From positions 124,001 to 188,000 of the forward strand of contig MBPM02000010.1 in the NCBI GenBank assembly GCA_001695595.3: a DNA stretch of 64,000 nt, in the 5' to 3' direction. This DNA comes from Plasmopara viticola. Lineage: Eukaryota; Oomycota; Peronosporomycetes; Peronosporales; Peronosporaceae. Position 1 is the first letter of the stretch. Each line of letters starts with the position of its first letter. Shown here one piece after another: positions 1 through 11,454 of the stretch. A model generated the notes under the pieces. It ran no database searches. It had not been told where the DNA came from and saw nothing but the letters and a program-made list of their open reading frames with translations. Position numbers and translations under genes: made by a program.

Positions 1-243
1 GAATCAGAGCAAAAATAAAAACCCAGCAAAGGTATAATTTTTTTTATTAAGCAGCTACGAAGTCATAGTCAAAGCCGAAGACGAAGGCGGTGGGTACACA
101 TCGGGAGCACTCTCAAGACAAAGAAGTTAAATAGGTCGAATCAGGTCGATAAAAATTGCAGGACGAGACATCTAAGTAGTGCGCCGATTTTGCGATCTGT
201 CGATTTTCGCAGTTGTAGTTGCCACAGCGAAAAACATCTTGTT
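1..243. other. 3' flank of effector copy E1
   Basis: No gene is visible here. Bases about 50-95 hold a decayed version of the GAAGTC-type hexanucleotide tract seen downstream of effector copies E2-E5. The text from about 110 to 243 matches the region just downstream of E2 (about 10,830-10,962) and E3 (about 23,010-23,164). It is therefore effector 3' flank, duplicated together with the gene. Confidence 0.55.
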
Positions 244-711
244 TTACCTTAAAACTATAGCAAGCACAATTGCACCGATGATAGTGACCGCAGCAAGGCC
301 AAGCAGGAAGTACTTCATATAAGCTTTTCTAAAGCTTGCTCTCCTTTCCAATGACTCACCCGACATTTGCTTATTTAGCCCTCGTAATGCTTTCTTTGTT
401 TTCTTGTCCATTTTTACGTCTATAAACGCGGCATCGTCCGCCGTTCGTGCGGATTTGGTGCTCGATGCAGCTTTCTTGTCAAGAGCCTTTTGCCCTTTTA
501 AAAGTGATGATGTAGCCTCGTCACCACTTTGAGCAACTTTCGACGTTCTTCCAGGTAAAACAGATCTGAGCCAATCCCTCATTTGGAATGGTAAGCGCCG
601 ACTCTGATGGACATTGATCTTGGCGTCCACGTCGCCGTCAGCACTGGCAAAAGTGGAGTTGCACACGACGAAAGTGACAACGAAGAGGACGTTTAAGACT
701 CTGAAGTTCAT
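244..711 (-). CDS. Secreted RxLR-like effector candidate with C-terminal membrane segment (copy E1)
   Basis: This intact ORF predicts 155 residues. Residues 1-24 form a clear signal peptide with a hydrophobic core and an ASA/DG cleavage site. An RRLP motif follows at residues 38-41, where oomycete host-translocated effectors carry RxLR; the final arginine is missing, so this is a degenerate form. No clear EER follows, only scattered acidic residues. The middle is rich in Ala, Lys, Ser and Asp. Residues about 131-154 form a strongly hydrophobic helix ending one residue before the stop, preceded by a basic stretch. If translocated, the protein could insert its tail into a host membrane; this is inference. 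Its closest relative here is E4, with which it shares the GRTSKVA and KSARTADDAA segments. The start is the first ATG, and the signal peptide follows directly. It is the outermost gene of block A. Confidence 0.8.
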   Translation of the reverse strand: MNFRVLNVLFVVTFVVCNSTFASADGDVDAKINVHQSRRLPFQMRDWLRSVLPGRTSKVAQSGDEATSSLLKGQKALDKKAASSTKSARTADDAAFIDVKMDKKTKKALRGLNKQMSGESLERRASFRKAYMKYFLLGLAAVTIIGAIVLAIVLR

Positions 712-1639
712 GCTGTTTGTGTATCAGCCCTTGGACGGCCAATTCGAAAATAATGAACCATTAGCAACTGCGATGAATGCACCCCATTAAAGAGAGCCCA
801 AAACTCAGAAGACCTACCCCGCATTCAAGTCAATTTGCTAGTATAAGCTGTACAAACTACCGATGCCTCAGTCCGCTCGCTGTAAAGGTCTGCGTTGTCG
901 AAAAAGACTCTTTTTGATTTGCAAATATTGCCGTCTCTCAAGCGGTTGTAATTTCGAGCTTTTCGGTACTTCTGACTGGGTCGTCCCATCGTGCATTAAG
1001 GGATTCGTGCGTGATGCACAGTACATATTACATCCACACAACACTTACGCATCTGCATAGCATGTTATGTAGAGTGCAGATTACAAAAGAAGACTTGCAG
1101 CATGTACAACATTGACGGTGTTGTATTGTATTCGCAATAATATACTATAGTTAGATTTGATTAATTTTCTAGCTTCTAAAGAATAAACTCCATCGATTTT
1201 GCATCCGTGAACGTATTCATTACTTAAACAATGACTTACCGTAGACCAATTTACAAATAAAAGACTCCACAATAAATAGATGCCGTTCTATTCGGCGAAG
1301 CCGAATACTGGCTTTTTTTCTGTCAATGCGTATTAAGCCGACACAATGGAAAGGAAAATCTGCGCCAATTTAACGCCTCTGTGCGTTACGCGGCGTCGAC
1401 CACTAGCGAATCACGTAGACCCCTTTGAGCTAGTGAAAGACTAAGCCCAATCAACAGTACATCATACGATGCTTTCTTTATAGAAAACGGAGAGCCGACT
1501 TTGTCAAGGCCTAGGTTAAGTGGCTTTAAAGCTCGTTTTTACTTATAGACTCGAGCACAAGTTGTTGTAGAGATGACGATAAAAAGTGTTTTTAGCTTAG
1601 GCAAACTTTTCAGTGCTATATTGCGGTAGTAAAAGTAAG
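712..1639. other. Effector 5' flank, duplicated with the gene
   Basis: No credible coding sequence is present; small ORFs here have no supporting features. The first about 120 bases match the upstream regions of E2 (11,455-11,600) and E3 (from 23,624), and much of the rest matches the regions upstream of E2 (to about 12,620) and E4 (33,310-34,316). The stretch around 1,285-1,440 is also recognisable at 12,430-12,600, 33,420-33,600 and 62,870-63,060. It probably carries the effector promoter, but I could not point to a specific core motif. Confidence 0.5.
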
Positions 1640-2628
1640 TACTCATTAGGAGCAGGGCTCAACACTGGGAGAATTCGTCGGCTGTCTTGAGCCGACAGCT
1701 GAGGAGGCTTTCCAGCAAACTATCAAGAAAGATTTTACTGGACTTAATGTGGCCATGAAGAATGCCAAGGTTGCAGCGCGCGCATGTGTGGATCGGTATT
1801 CGACGATGTGTTGACCCCAAGTGCCTTTCACATACATCCAAAGACAGCAAGTAGCACAATGTTGTAACGAAATCATAATATTAATCAAACGATTATCATG
1901 TCTAACCTTTTTTCTGTTGTCACTTCATTCTGTAGTGTAATTTTGAAAACAAGTGCAGCAGTAATTTACTACTTAACGTACCAACTTAGATCGAGGCGAA
2001 CCCCAGTGATATTAATGCTCGACGAAATTCACGATCCCCAAAGTTCTTGGGCTATTTGAAAGTCGTTAAAAGGTTGAAAATAGTGCTCCATTGTCTCCTG
2101 CTGTCTCACGGGCCTCCGCTGGTGCACTGGAAGTTTTAGTCGCCAATGTACATTGTCAATTCTGATCTGTACAGACAGACCTCTTGATGTCACTAATTTA
2201 TGTACACAATGGGATAAACTCGTGAAAATAAGGAATCTTCATGAGGTGCTAGCAATCAGTAGCGATCTTGGTTGGCGTATCGTAGGCGCCAGTAGTGGAT
2301 CCAACTTCATCACGTCCACTGAACTTTCAGCTGATAACCAATCAACGATCCTCGTCATGATATCTTGGCGTTGAGTTACACCTAAAACGACCCGACTTGT
2401 GCTTAAACTTTGCTGAAAAACGGAAAACGTCTTCGTAAAAGCATCCGTCAGTGCTGCCAAGACATTGTGGCCATCCCAAGTATGCACATAATTTTTGTCC
2501 CATTCTACTTAGCTCACTTCCATTTCTTTTTCGACAAAGATCACGCAGCAGACACGGACACTCGCGTGGACTCGCTAAACGTTAGTGTTGCATCAGCGAT
2601 CTTGCTTTATGAGCTCTTACATCACTAA
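1640..2628 (+). pseudogene. SpoU/TrmH-type RNA 2'-O-ribose methyltransferase relic (block A)
   Basis: Several motifs of the SPOUT/TrmH methyltransferases appear in order but in different frames. Near 2,010 there is MLDEIHDPQ, the usual LDEIxDPxN region. Near 2,080 there is NSAPLSPAVSRASAGALE. Near 2,240-2,350 there is DLGWRIVGAS followed by a region ending STILVM. Near 2,430 there is LRKSIRQCCQDIVAIP, and near 2,570 VDSLNVSVASAILLYEL, the C-terminal knot motif that binds S-adenosylmethionine. A likely intron (GTATGC to ACAAAG) separates the last two. In-frame stops and shifts break the region between about 2,040 and 2,410. The family methylates ribose 2'-OH in rRNA or tRNA; the substrate here is unknown, though a mitochondrial rRNA enzyme is possible. 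It ends tail-to-tail with the INTS4-like relic. Confidence 0.65.
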
Positions 2629-2751
2629 GGATCTCCCGCCGTCGACGATTTTGCTGCTACATGCCTCAGTGTGGAGCTTGTGCGGTCAGATATCGGTATG
2701 CGAACACGAGCTGATATCTCGGTGTACATTCGAGTGGTGGTGTTGGTCGAA

Positions 2752-4593
2752 TTAGATGTACTTGGCTGCTAATAACATACACTCAAAGTTTAGTTCCTTC
2801 ATCGCTTCAGAACAAAACACATACATACATACCTTGATGCCTCCTGGAAGCATCAAATGGCCCAGACACACAGCCACAGAAAACGCAGTTGGGTCGGAAA
2901 ATGGTGAGACTGTAAGCGTTATCGTGTGGACAACCAAGTGGTTGCGTGGACCCAACGTTTGGATACAACCTCCTCGAACATGACGGTACGCTACGTCACC
3001 ATTGGGAAGCGTGCTTTGACGTAAACTTGGGCAACGTCTCGCGTATCCTTTAAAACGAACTGAACACGTTGTTCAAATGGCCAGTTTGCCGTGATATCTC
3101 GGGGCTCTGGCTGGACAAACACACTTGAATCTGGTTTTGCAATCGATGCATGTGCTGTCGATAATCGGCGATAGCGTGCACGAACTCCTCTCCTTGCAGG
3201 TGTGCAGCGAGCAAGCCTAGCTTTGATGAGGGCTGTAGACCACGTCTTTCGAACAATCGCGACAAAAGCGCGCTTTAACTCATTTAAAGAGCTAACGTCA
3301 GACAGCAATTCGGGTACGGTCCATTCTCTGTCTTTTGACTCGCTTTCCATGACTGGACACGGCAACTGTGTTGCTACCTTAACTAGCCACCGCAGCATTT
3401 TAACGACATGAAGATTATCGCTCGATTTCTGAAAGCACGAGTCCAACACGGCCAAGCATTATGGGCTACATCATAGTATTACTTACTGTCACACCACACC
3501 CATCATGATAAGAACAAGTAGTACCTGTACCAATTCAATGCGAGGCAACGAACTAATTGCAAAAGCTTTAATGTACACGCCGGACGCAACGTCGATCATG
3601 TCTTGACAACTTTTTTGCAAGTCAATCGATAGCTATAAACTCGCAAATGCGTCCGCGTCTCGCTGAGTGCGACAAAAGCCACTCGTCTCGTTTGTACGAT
3701 CCGAGCTCAGACTTGAACTCGTGCTAAGCATAGCCGACATGGGTACATACTTGAGTGGCGTCGATGGTGGTGTGACCGATACCTTAAGAAACAAGCGCAG
3801 ATGCTGCCGAAGACGAACAAGAATGTCTACGAGCCGGAAACTTTCCTCTGTAACAAATGCAGTGCGAAGTCGATGAGTCATCAAAATGCTTGACTAGCGA
3901 CCTTGGCTCACTAACAAAGCTCTGTTCTCTGTCATTCAATCTCGGATACGTCCCAAGACAAATCGCCTGCATGCCAGCATCGTGATCTTCCACGCACGTG
4001 TGCAATAAACCCTTCAATTGGTCAAAGTTTTCAGTAGACAAGAGACAGTCGACAACGATCCGTAGCATCTCGCGACGGAGCTTGAAGTCCTCCCCCACAC
4101 TCATATATTGAATCAGTTGCTCGCCCATGGCATCCACTGAAATCATCGGCGTAACCAGCTGGTTTCACCGACAAGAGATGTCGAAGACCACGCACAAAAG
4201 CACTAACGACGATGGTGTCGCTTCTACCGGCATCTTTGGACGGTTTCTTATCGTTCAAAGTGGTAGACTGCGACTGCTTCTCTTGTTAGAATGAAAAGAG
4301 ACAATCAATCGCCGCCATTGTCTTGATCCCCGACGAAGCTGCGCTCGTGCTGTATTGAAGCAAAAGACGAATCTGTAAATGAGGGCCCACTGTACTCTGT
4401 GGATGGTATCCAGTACAGCCATGGGATGTCCTTGAGACTCGTGTAGTAGAGTCAATTTGGGACGGTGGAGACTCAAAGATCCCTTATAGGAAAAAGCATT
4501 AGTCATAGAAGAGACGTGAGGCCGTTTGATGGCTGTTTCGGCCTCGGATTCGGCGCTTTCGCCATCAGAAGCGGTCACATCCTGCCGCTTCAT
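2752..4593 (-). pseudogene. Integrator subunit 4 (INTS4)-like relic, block A
   Basis: Open segments in several frames match the block B copy: N-terminus at 4,593-4,255, HEAT-like helices at 4,146-3,890, and a C-terminal part at 3,455-2,760. The C-terminal part resembles the beta-rich end of INTS4, with a pattern of EPxP, QFVLKDTRDVAQVYVK, and then LVVHTITLTVSPFSDP and GGIKVCMYVF. INTS4 is a HEAT-repeat scaffold of the Integrator cleavage module (with INTS9/INTS11), which acts on nascent RNAs in the nucleus; assignment rests on remembered family features, not a search. About 750 bp present in block B between its counterparts of 3,890 and 3,455 are missing or replaced here. A small insertion near 2,990 shifts the frame. 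It starts head-to-head with the EF-hand gene. Confidence 0.6.
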
Positions 4594-4704
4594 GTTTAGC
4601 TTACAAAGTAAGTACGAAAGAGGCTAAAAAGCAACGTGTAAGTAGGTATAACTATGAAGTACACAAAAGTACGTTGAGCTGCTGCTAAATAAGACGCTTT
4701 ATAG
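4594..4704. promoter_or_regulatory. Shared bidirectional promoter region, block A
   Basis: These 111 bases separate the divergent starts of the INTS4-like gene (ATG at 4,593, minus) and the EF-hand gene (ATG at 4,705, plus). The equivalent gaps are 92 bases in block B and 110 bases in block C, and the sequences are clearly related. I could not identify a TATA box or an oomycete initiator with confidence. Confidence 0.5.
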
Positions 4705-5842
4705 ATGATGATGGCGAAGGCTACAGTCGATAGACCCAAGAAGCAGATGAAGCCGGTCGAATGGTGGAAACACGCTGAGCGAGAAACAGTGGAACCCACG
4801 TCAACAACTGCCAAGCATCGTGCGCTACTCGAGCAACAGTTGCACTTTGATCAGAACACGTGGCTCATCAAGCATGCCAAACAGCCGTGTTTTCAATTTT
4901 CGGGTTAACAAAAGCGCATGCTTCGACAGTGGTTCAACGCACTGGACTCGGACGGGTCGGGTCCGATTTCGATTGAAGAATTGGAGGATCCGATGTTATC
5001 GATTGGTATCGTGAATGACACGCACGAGATCAGAGAGATGGTGAACAAGTTGGACAAGGACTCGAATGGCCAGATTGATTTTCAAGAGTTTGTGGACTTT
5101 TTGACACCGCATACAAAATACAAAATTAATTCGAGGCCTCACAAGTATGAAGTGATGTTTCATCGGCTTACGAAGGAAATGGAGGTACAACTGTGGCAAT
5201 AATTTGATGGTGGAAGAGGATTGAACTCAAGTGCTTTTGTCACTGTAGCACCAGAGTTTAGGTTCATTAGATATTAATACGCAATTGCCGATGGAAAGAC
5301 GACGATTCATTCTCGAGTCAATCACTAGCTACAAATCCCAATTCATTTAGGAAGGTCTCGCAGAGTTGAAGAAATTTAAAGAGGAAAAGACTCCAAGATT
5401 CAATAAGTTGACTTCGCCGAAACGATTGAAACATCGACGAGGGATGGCGAAGAAAGTAAAACTTGCTGCGCTGACTCTACGGCATCAAGAAGAAACGCGC
5501 TTTCAAGCACTAGAGAAAGTTTTTCTTCGAAAGAGAGCTTTAAAGGTGACGCATTACTTGCTGAGTTTGTTTAGTAAGAGCTAACTTGTAACCTTAATGT
5601 TTGGGTCATCGCAGCGACTTGAAGCTTTGCCGTAATCGATGCTCCCTACTCCAGTGGTAAGTTGCCGAGCATGACGGCGGCAATTGCCGCCACTAGCAGT
5701 AATTGAAAGGGTTTCGACTGTTTCTTGTACAAGTTCAAATAACCTAAAAGCTCATTGTACTAGTGTGAATCTGCATAGTCTAAACGATACGGGCAGCGAA
5801 TTTGCGGAAAAGCACTCGCAGAGTGTGCCGAATCTTCCTTAA
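4705..5842 (+). pseudogene. EF-hand protein gene, nonsense-mutated copy (block A)
   Basis: This is the direct counterpart of the intact block B gene. Exon boundaries are the same: exons 4,705-5,184, 5,249-5,545 and 5,615-5,842, with introns of 64 and 69 bases. Two EF-hand loops are visible in exon 1 (DSDGSGP... and DKDSNGQIDFQE), although the first has Pro where B has Thr. The copy is broken by TAA at 4,906-4,908, by TAG in the early part of exon 2 (about 5,348), and by TAA near the start of exon 3 (about 5,632), plus a further stop in exon 3. Exon lengths of exons 1 and 2 equal those of B, so decay has been by substitution, not by large deletion. Confidence 0.8.
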
Positions 5843-8800
5843 AAAGCTCCTACATCGAGAGTAAATTTGATATGTCAAAATTTACGTATAGATTAAAGCT
5901 TTCGTGGTCCGACATACCTATGTACCATAAACAAAAAGAGAAGATAATTAAAGACTTCCCATTGCTTCCCCATAGTCACCCATTAGAACTGTCATCGACG
6001 TACATTTAGAGGTATGGATCGCTAAGTGATGGCTATAATGAGGCCGTGCACGCCTAAAACGTTGGATGAGACAAATTTACGACGTCTCATAATTACAAAC
6101 GAAATCTGACAAAATACAACACAGCGCCGATTACCTTTTTCTCAGACTACATTTTGTGAACGATTCCTCCAATACCGCGTCTAAGCCCCAATATTTCAAC
6201 TTTAGATGACCTCACGCATCAATGTTGGTATCTACATCAACGGCCCCAGGCAAGAAGGAAGTATCAATGCTTGCTTGCGTCAATTCCAAGCTGTTCGGTA
6301 TAGTGATATTGTATCGAGATAATTATTTGAAATTTTGAGTTGAGACCGTTCGTTTTTTTTTTTCTACTAAAAGATGAAAAAAACTGTAATACCATTTCCT
6401 TTTAATCGGCTGCGCATCTCTGCCCACCTTAGGACGCTTCACATCCGAGTAATAAGTGCAACTCAGCCTTGGAAATGCTTTAGGGCTTGGATCTACTTCC
6501 TGACCTCGTGCATTTTTTAATGTCAGCGGCTAATTTCCTATCGCGTAATGGGCATCTACGTTTACGTAATAACCAAGTTGCCACTTTAAGCCTCTAGCTC
6601 AATCTCCGCAAAAGGTTCAGCAGCTTATTCCTCTACTAAAAACAAAGATATAATCGGAGCTTTTCAAAATTAGTCAACTTATCCGTGTAAGATACGCTTC
6701 TTCCCATTGCGCTTATGGTGGACATGTAATTGGAAAGCAAGATTCCAAAAAATGGACATCCTTCAGCAAGAATACCTGGTAAATAAATGAAATCAAAAAC
6801 GATGTAGCAATCGAACTCTCGCTGTTGTATCTGTCTCTACCTCAAAAATAAAATTGGTCAAATTTACGAAGCACGTGGCAGTGACAATGATCCGTTATGT
6901 TCAGGGGTGGAACAATTGACAAAGAAGCGATTATTATTCAGAATGTCAAAATCAAAACGAGCTTGATCAGAAGCTGACTCGACGCTACCATAATTTTTTT
7001 TCAAGTCTCGACAGAACCGGACAAGATATAACCATGTCGTAAGTATTGTTAATAGGTCGTTGATTTGTATATGTCACCAGGCAAGACATGAAGGTTAATA
7101 CTCGTGCATTGCTATAGTGTTGGAAAATCCAGGCAGTCACTAATCATTTACATCGTATTGCAACAGCACAGACTAGATCTTGACTAGATTTTTATAAACA
7201 TGGCATTGAAGCCGTGCTATTAGTGCTACCGGAATGCTGGAAAAGTTGCAGCGGTTGACTCCAATTAGTAAAGGTCCTGCTGCGCGTGACGAAAAAGTAA
7301 TAGCAGATAATTTAAGACAAGAATGACGGGTTATCCATTATAAAATTTAGATATCTAATTACATTTGTTTAGGTCCAGCAAAACCTTTAGGCAAGTAAGT
7401 AACGCTTAGTCACAGCTGGTGGCCTGTTGCTTTTTGTGAACTTCATAAACCATTACAGACTGTTTGCCGCATAATGCCGGAGTAAATTAGCCGTCTGCAA
7501 GAAAGGTTAGCAACACCGGTCGATTGTTTCGTTCTTGCAACTTAGGGATATTGCAATATACTTACCTTGCAGAGTTTCTTGCTATCTATTTATCGGATAT
7601 ATTGGATCAAGGTGTAGATGCTGACCATTAGACGTAGCATGACCTATAGATACTACAATGCTGGTACTCAAACAAGAATGACAAGTGGTGTCGGGACTTT
7701 CGATGTCAAAGTATCGCGGACGCCCAGAATAAATCGGAGATTGCTTAGGTAGAACTACCCATCGGTCACAGCCACATTCATATCAGCTTCTGTTAGATTT
7801 TTGTCCTTTGAACTATTAATAATGGCTTTGCTTCTTGTTCTGATGCCCAAGAAACTATGCGTGATCAGATTTTTTTTGACAAACGCCATTTGCATGACAG
7901 GGACGAGAACATGACTAACCAAAGCTTTATTGCACGAAATTGAACGGCCACCTTCCTCGCCGTGCGATATAGGGTTTCTTCTCCTTTAATCAATACACGC
8001 CCAGATAAAGATAGACTTGTCAATGTCAAGGCTAAGAAATGGCTTTGTGCATTCGAGATCATCAACGTTCACAGCCAGATCTAACATTTCCCTAGGATAG
8101 TAGACTTTCACCACTAACTTGTCAACATAACGCTAGCTTGTTCATGCTAACTCTCTCAAAAGCACATGTCATCCTTTTTTGGCTGGCTGTTAAGCTATTC
8201 AGCTGGCTCTTCGATTAAAAGATGTCAAGCTCCTCAGAGCTGAGCTCCCCTTGTGTGCATTAACTACACACCCATCACAAAGGCTAAGTTAATAGGGTAC
8301 ACCGCTCCTAGTGTTTTCTTGGCTTGAAAGCGTAGCCTTTGCCGGCAACTTTACGAAGCATTTAGCCAAGATGACAGTTTACTTCGTTGCTTTCCTTTAA
8401 ATCATGTATCCTTCTCTTATGCAGCTAAGGCTGCGGATGTTTTATGCTCAGCAATACTTAAGCTCGCTAAGACTGAAAAGGTCTACTGATAACGTCCTAT
8501 AGAATGGGATATCACCCATCCATAGCAGTCCCGGAAAAAGAGTATGTCTGTGGCTGCAACATACTTAACGACTCGTTATGGTCGTTACTTAAAGTATATC
8601 TGATTGCTTTATATGTTGTTCAATGCGAGATGATACTACCTTGCATAAATCGACCGCCCATAATTGTATAAGGAGTGGCGCCACAAATGGTACCGTTGAC
8701 TTCTTCAGCTCAAGAAAACATTTATAAAGTTCAACTCGCACTACAAAAATCTGCTCTACGGTGAACGTCACTTTAAGAATGGCTTTTTAGTGTGGATTAG

Positions 8801-9400
8801 AGCCACAGACACGCTCTATCTCCAGAACTGCCTTGGATGGCCAATTCCTCATTCTATAGCATGATCCATTTTATTGTTTTTAAACGCGTTTTCAATTTTT
8901 AAAACACTTCGGTGTAAATAAATAATGAGTAAGTGCTTAGTATTTGTCAAGGAATAGAAGTAAATGTCTCGCACACCCGACAATAAGTGATTAAGGTCGC
9001 CTCAATTTGTCTTAGAAGTAGAGATTCCAAGAAAAATTTTCTGAAGGTAGAAAGCTCTACGTCTACCTACTTGCACAACTCGATAGATAGTTTCAACTAT
9101 CCCGGAGCCTTTGCGGTTGTCAGGTAATCATTCTTCCCGCATGGGCGTAGAATTTTCTGCCAATGCTGCTAGACGTGATGCGATCACACAGCTTCTATAC
9201 CGAGAAAGCGTGCAGAAAGATGACGATCCTTCGGAGCATAATTCGGTCTTAGGAGAACCGACGCGTCCAATAGATTGCAGTCTAAATGCCGTCTATTTCA
9301 ATTATGTAATTTTAGGTAAGGACTTTTTTCACTTCGAAATCATTTAGTTTGAAGGAAAACTGATAAAGTGCTCACGTTTTTTTAATCGAAAATTAAGCTA
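5843..9400 (+). repeat. Degenerate dispersed repeat R, copy R1
   Basis: This long stretch follows the EF-hand relic and has no intact gene. It aligns by eye along most of its length with 18,866-22,860 (same orientation) and 24,240-28,190 (reverse complement), and partly with 54,430-56,560, 57,345-58,122, 38,730-39,160 and 59,255-59,540. Short coding-like pieces are conserved between copies. One lies on the minus strand near 7,000-6,850 and contains the patterns SASDQA and NCSTPEHNGS. Compared with R2, R1 has lost one half of a tandem duplication near 6,030-6,110. I do not recognise the protein family; an old retrotransposon is the simplest guess. Confidence 0.6.
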
Positions 9401-9410
9401 TTAGTTAAAA

Positions 9411-10313
9411 GGGAGCCGGTATCGACACTTCACCCCCCTCATAGGTATCGCACACACCCCAGGTATAAGCCACAAATTCTCTTGAATAAGTCGTAAACCA
9501 AACCCGTCGCAAATTTGAACATTTTTTTTAAAACACTATTAAAAGCACGAATTATAGCACACGTTATACCGGTAGTAAGTTTGTATCTTCTGAACACAAA
9601 ATTTATTCACCTGGCGTGAAATTATGCATAAATACTATCGCCCACCTTCTCCAGATCAAAAATTTTCAACCTTCACCTTCGCCCAGTCCTTAAAGTCTTT
9701 ATGTCAGCCTTCACACCGTATTCTTTGATAAAACCTGCTCTTCGCCAATCTTGTATGCTGCAGCTCCTTCGTAAGCAGCGTCATGCACTTATTCACTGAC
9801 GATGCAAAGATACTTTTCAGGGCTTGCAAGTTGTGTGGCCGTGAGTTTATCCAATCAGAACTTTTCTTATGTGTTGAGCATGAAGGCATGGGCAATGCAC
9901 ACTGCAGGTGGCGATGCACGACGAGAGCAAGAAAAGTCATTGCTTTTCTGACACAACCTAGCCGATCTATTTAATGATTGACGCTAGTCATAGGGAGCCG
10001 GTATCGACACATGGGTGTTTCCGTGCTTGTCATTATAAGTCCTTTCTCTTTTTGTCGAATAACCTTCCCTTAGTGAGAACTTTGCATTGATTTCAGTGCT
10101 TCATCAAGAAATTTGTAAGTCTGCGCGGGGAGTGAGGCCAATGGCATTTTAACGTATGTGTAGAGAGAATTTAGGTGTGATGCATGGTATGTGAATTCAA
10201 CTTTGCGACGGGTGTGTTTTTACGATGGGTGTGGTGCTTATTTAAGAGAACTTGTGGTTTGTACCGGAGAATGTGTGGCGATACCTAGGAAGGGGGTGTC
10301 GATACTGGCCCCC
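9411..10313. mobile_element. 903-bp TIR DNA transposon, probably non-autonomous
   Basis: The ends form an imperfect inverted repeat of about 100 bases. The left end begins GGGAGCCGGTATCGACAC at 9,411. The reverse complement of the right end begins GGGGGCCAGTATCGACAC at 10,313, and matching continues through a CTCTT(G/A)AATAAG segment and a CCCGTCGCAAA segment. An extra exact copy of the first 18 bases lies inside at 9,993-10,010, hinting at a nested or rearranged element. A small plus-strand ORF at 9,783-9,974 holds a CxxC pair and an HCRWRC motif, weakly like the N-terminal zinc region of Merlin/IS1595-type transposases. I found no convincing target-site duplication. The superfamily is uncertain. 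Confidence 0.65.
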
Positions 10314-10962
10314 ATTTAGCTACGTTTTTCATCGAAGGCGTTTTTTCTATGAAATATCTTGATCCATTCGCTCTCTTTTAAGTATACTTTAAAAAGATCA
10401 CGTTTCGTGCGAATAAAAATTCGCCTACTTCGTATTTATTGTTAAAGCCAATATCTCTATCGATGTCTAATATCAAATAAATCCGTCACAAATTTGTAAA
10501 AGAAAAACTTGTGGCAAGACTGGACGAATGAATCACACGACATGCTAAAAGATTCAAGACGTTCTTCAATTTTCAGTCTCTACTTGTCGCCTAGTTGCGT
10601 AAGTGTCGACAATTTTTCAGGATCATTTTGCTGCGGGCAAATACACAAAGTGTACGTGACTGGCGTGTTTCTTTAGAAATCGTAGTTGACTTGCATAAAT
10701 GAAGGAGGGTATCCACAATGACTCAGCAACGGAATTATTTTAAAGAAATCACGCTATAAAAACACATTTTCCGAGCTATTACGAAGTCGAAGTCGAAGTT
10801 GAGGTCGTTGGGTGCACGTCGAGGGGCAGTCTGAAACAAAAAACTGCATCGGTCGAGTGTAGTCGGCGAATATAAGACGCGACACGGACCACAAGGGAGC
10901 GCATTGAACTTGTGATCACTGTGCTTCTGTCCATTTTCACAGTCGTAGTTACTAACTTCAAC
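10314..10962. other. 3' flank of effector copy E2
   Basis: No gene is visible. From about 10,770 to 10,962 the text matches the 3' flanks of E1 and E3, including a short GAAGTC-type tract at about 10,781-10,805. The part nearer the TIR element (10,314-10,760) shows nothing I can identify. Confidence 0.45.
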
Positions 10963-11454
10963 TCAAAAAAGGTTGGTATAGTGGGCGATCAACAAGAACG
11001 CAACGATACCGAGGGAAGCGAGCAAAACATATGAACCATAATCTGCCCACTTGAGCACCTTTCTATACATTCTCATCCTTTTCTTTATGAATTCGTCCAT
11101 TTCCTTTGCTTGCTTTTGTGCCTCTTGTTCTTGTTTCGAAAGCTTGTTCACCTTTGCGGCGTTCTCCGCAGCATCGTCTGATCGTGCGATTTTGGGAGTT
11201 GTTGCAGTTTTGTCGTCAAAAGCCTTAAGAGCTTTAGAAAGTGCTGGTGTGGTGTCGTCACCACTTTGACCAACTTTTAAAGCAGCGTCACCTAAAGCAA
11301 CTTTGCCTTCATCTAAGGTGTTCGGACGCCATAACAAACGACGACTCTGATGGCCATTAATGTTTGTGTCCGCGTCGCCGTGGGCGCTGGCGAAAGTGGA
11401 GCTGCACACGACGAAAGTGACAACGAAGAGGACGTTGAAGACTCTAATGTTCAT
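10963..11454 (-). CDS. Secreted RxLR-like effector candidate with C-terminal membrane segment (copy E2)
   Basis: This intact ORF predicts 163 residues. Residues 1-24 are a signal peptide very like that of E1, with cleavage predicted after ASA. The RRLL motif sits at residues 38-41 and is followed by an acidic stretch (LDEGK, then SGDD), perhaps a remnant of the dEER region. Residues about 85-130 are rich in Ala, Lys, Glu and Gln and look helical or coiled-coil. A hydrophobic segment at about 139-158 ends near the C-terminus. E2 belongs to the same subfamily as the broken copies E3, E5 and E6 (shared RRLLW and SGDDTT patterns) and differs from the E1/E4 pair. Secretion is well supported; host translocation and membrane anchoring are inferences. 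Confidence 0.8.
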   Translation of the reverse strand: MNIRVFNVLFVVTFVVCSSTFASAHGDADTNINGHQSRRLLWRPNTLDEGKVALGDAALKVGQSGDDTTPALSKALKAFDDKTATTPKIARSDDAAENAAKVNKLSKQEQEAQKQAKEMDEFIKKRMRMYRKVLKWADYGSYVLLASLGIVAFLLIAHYTNLF

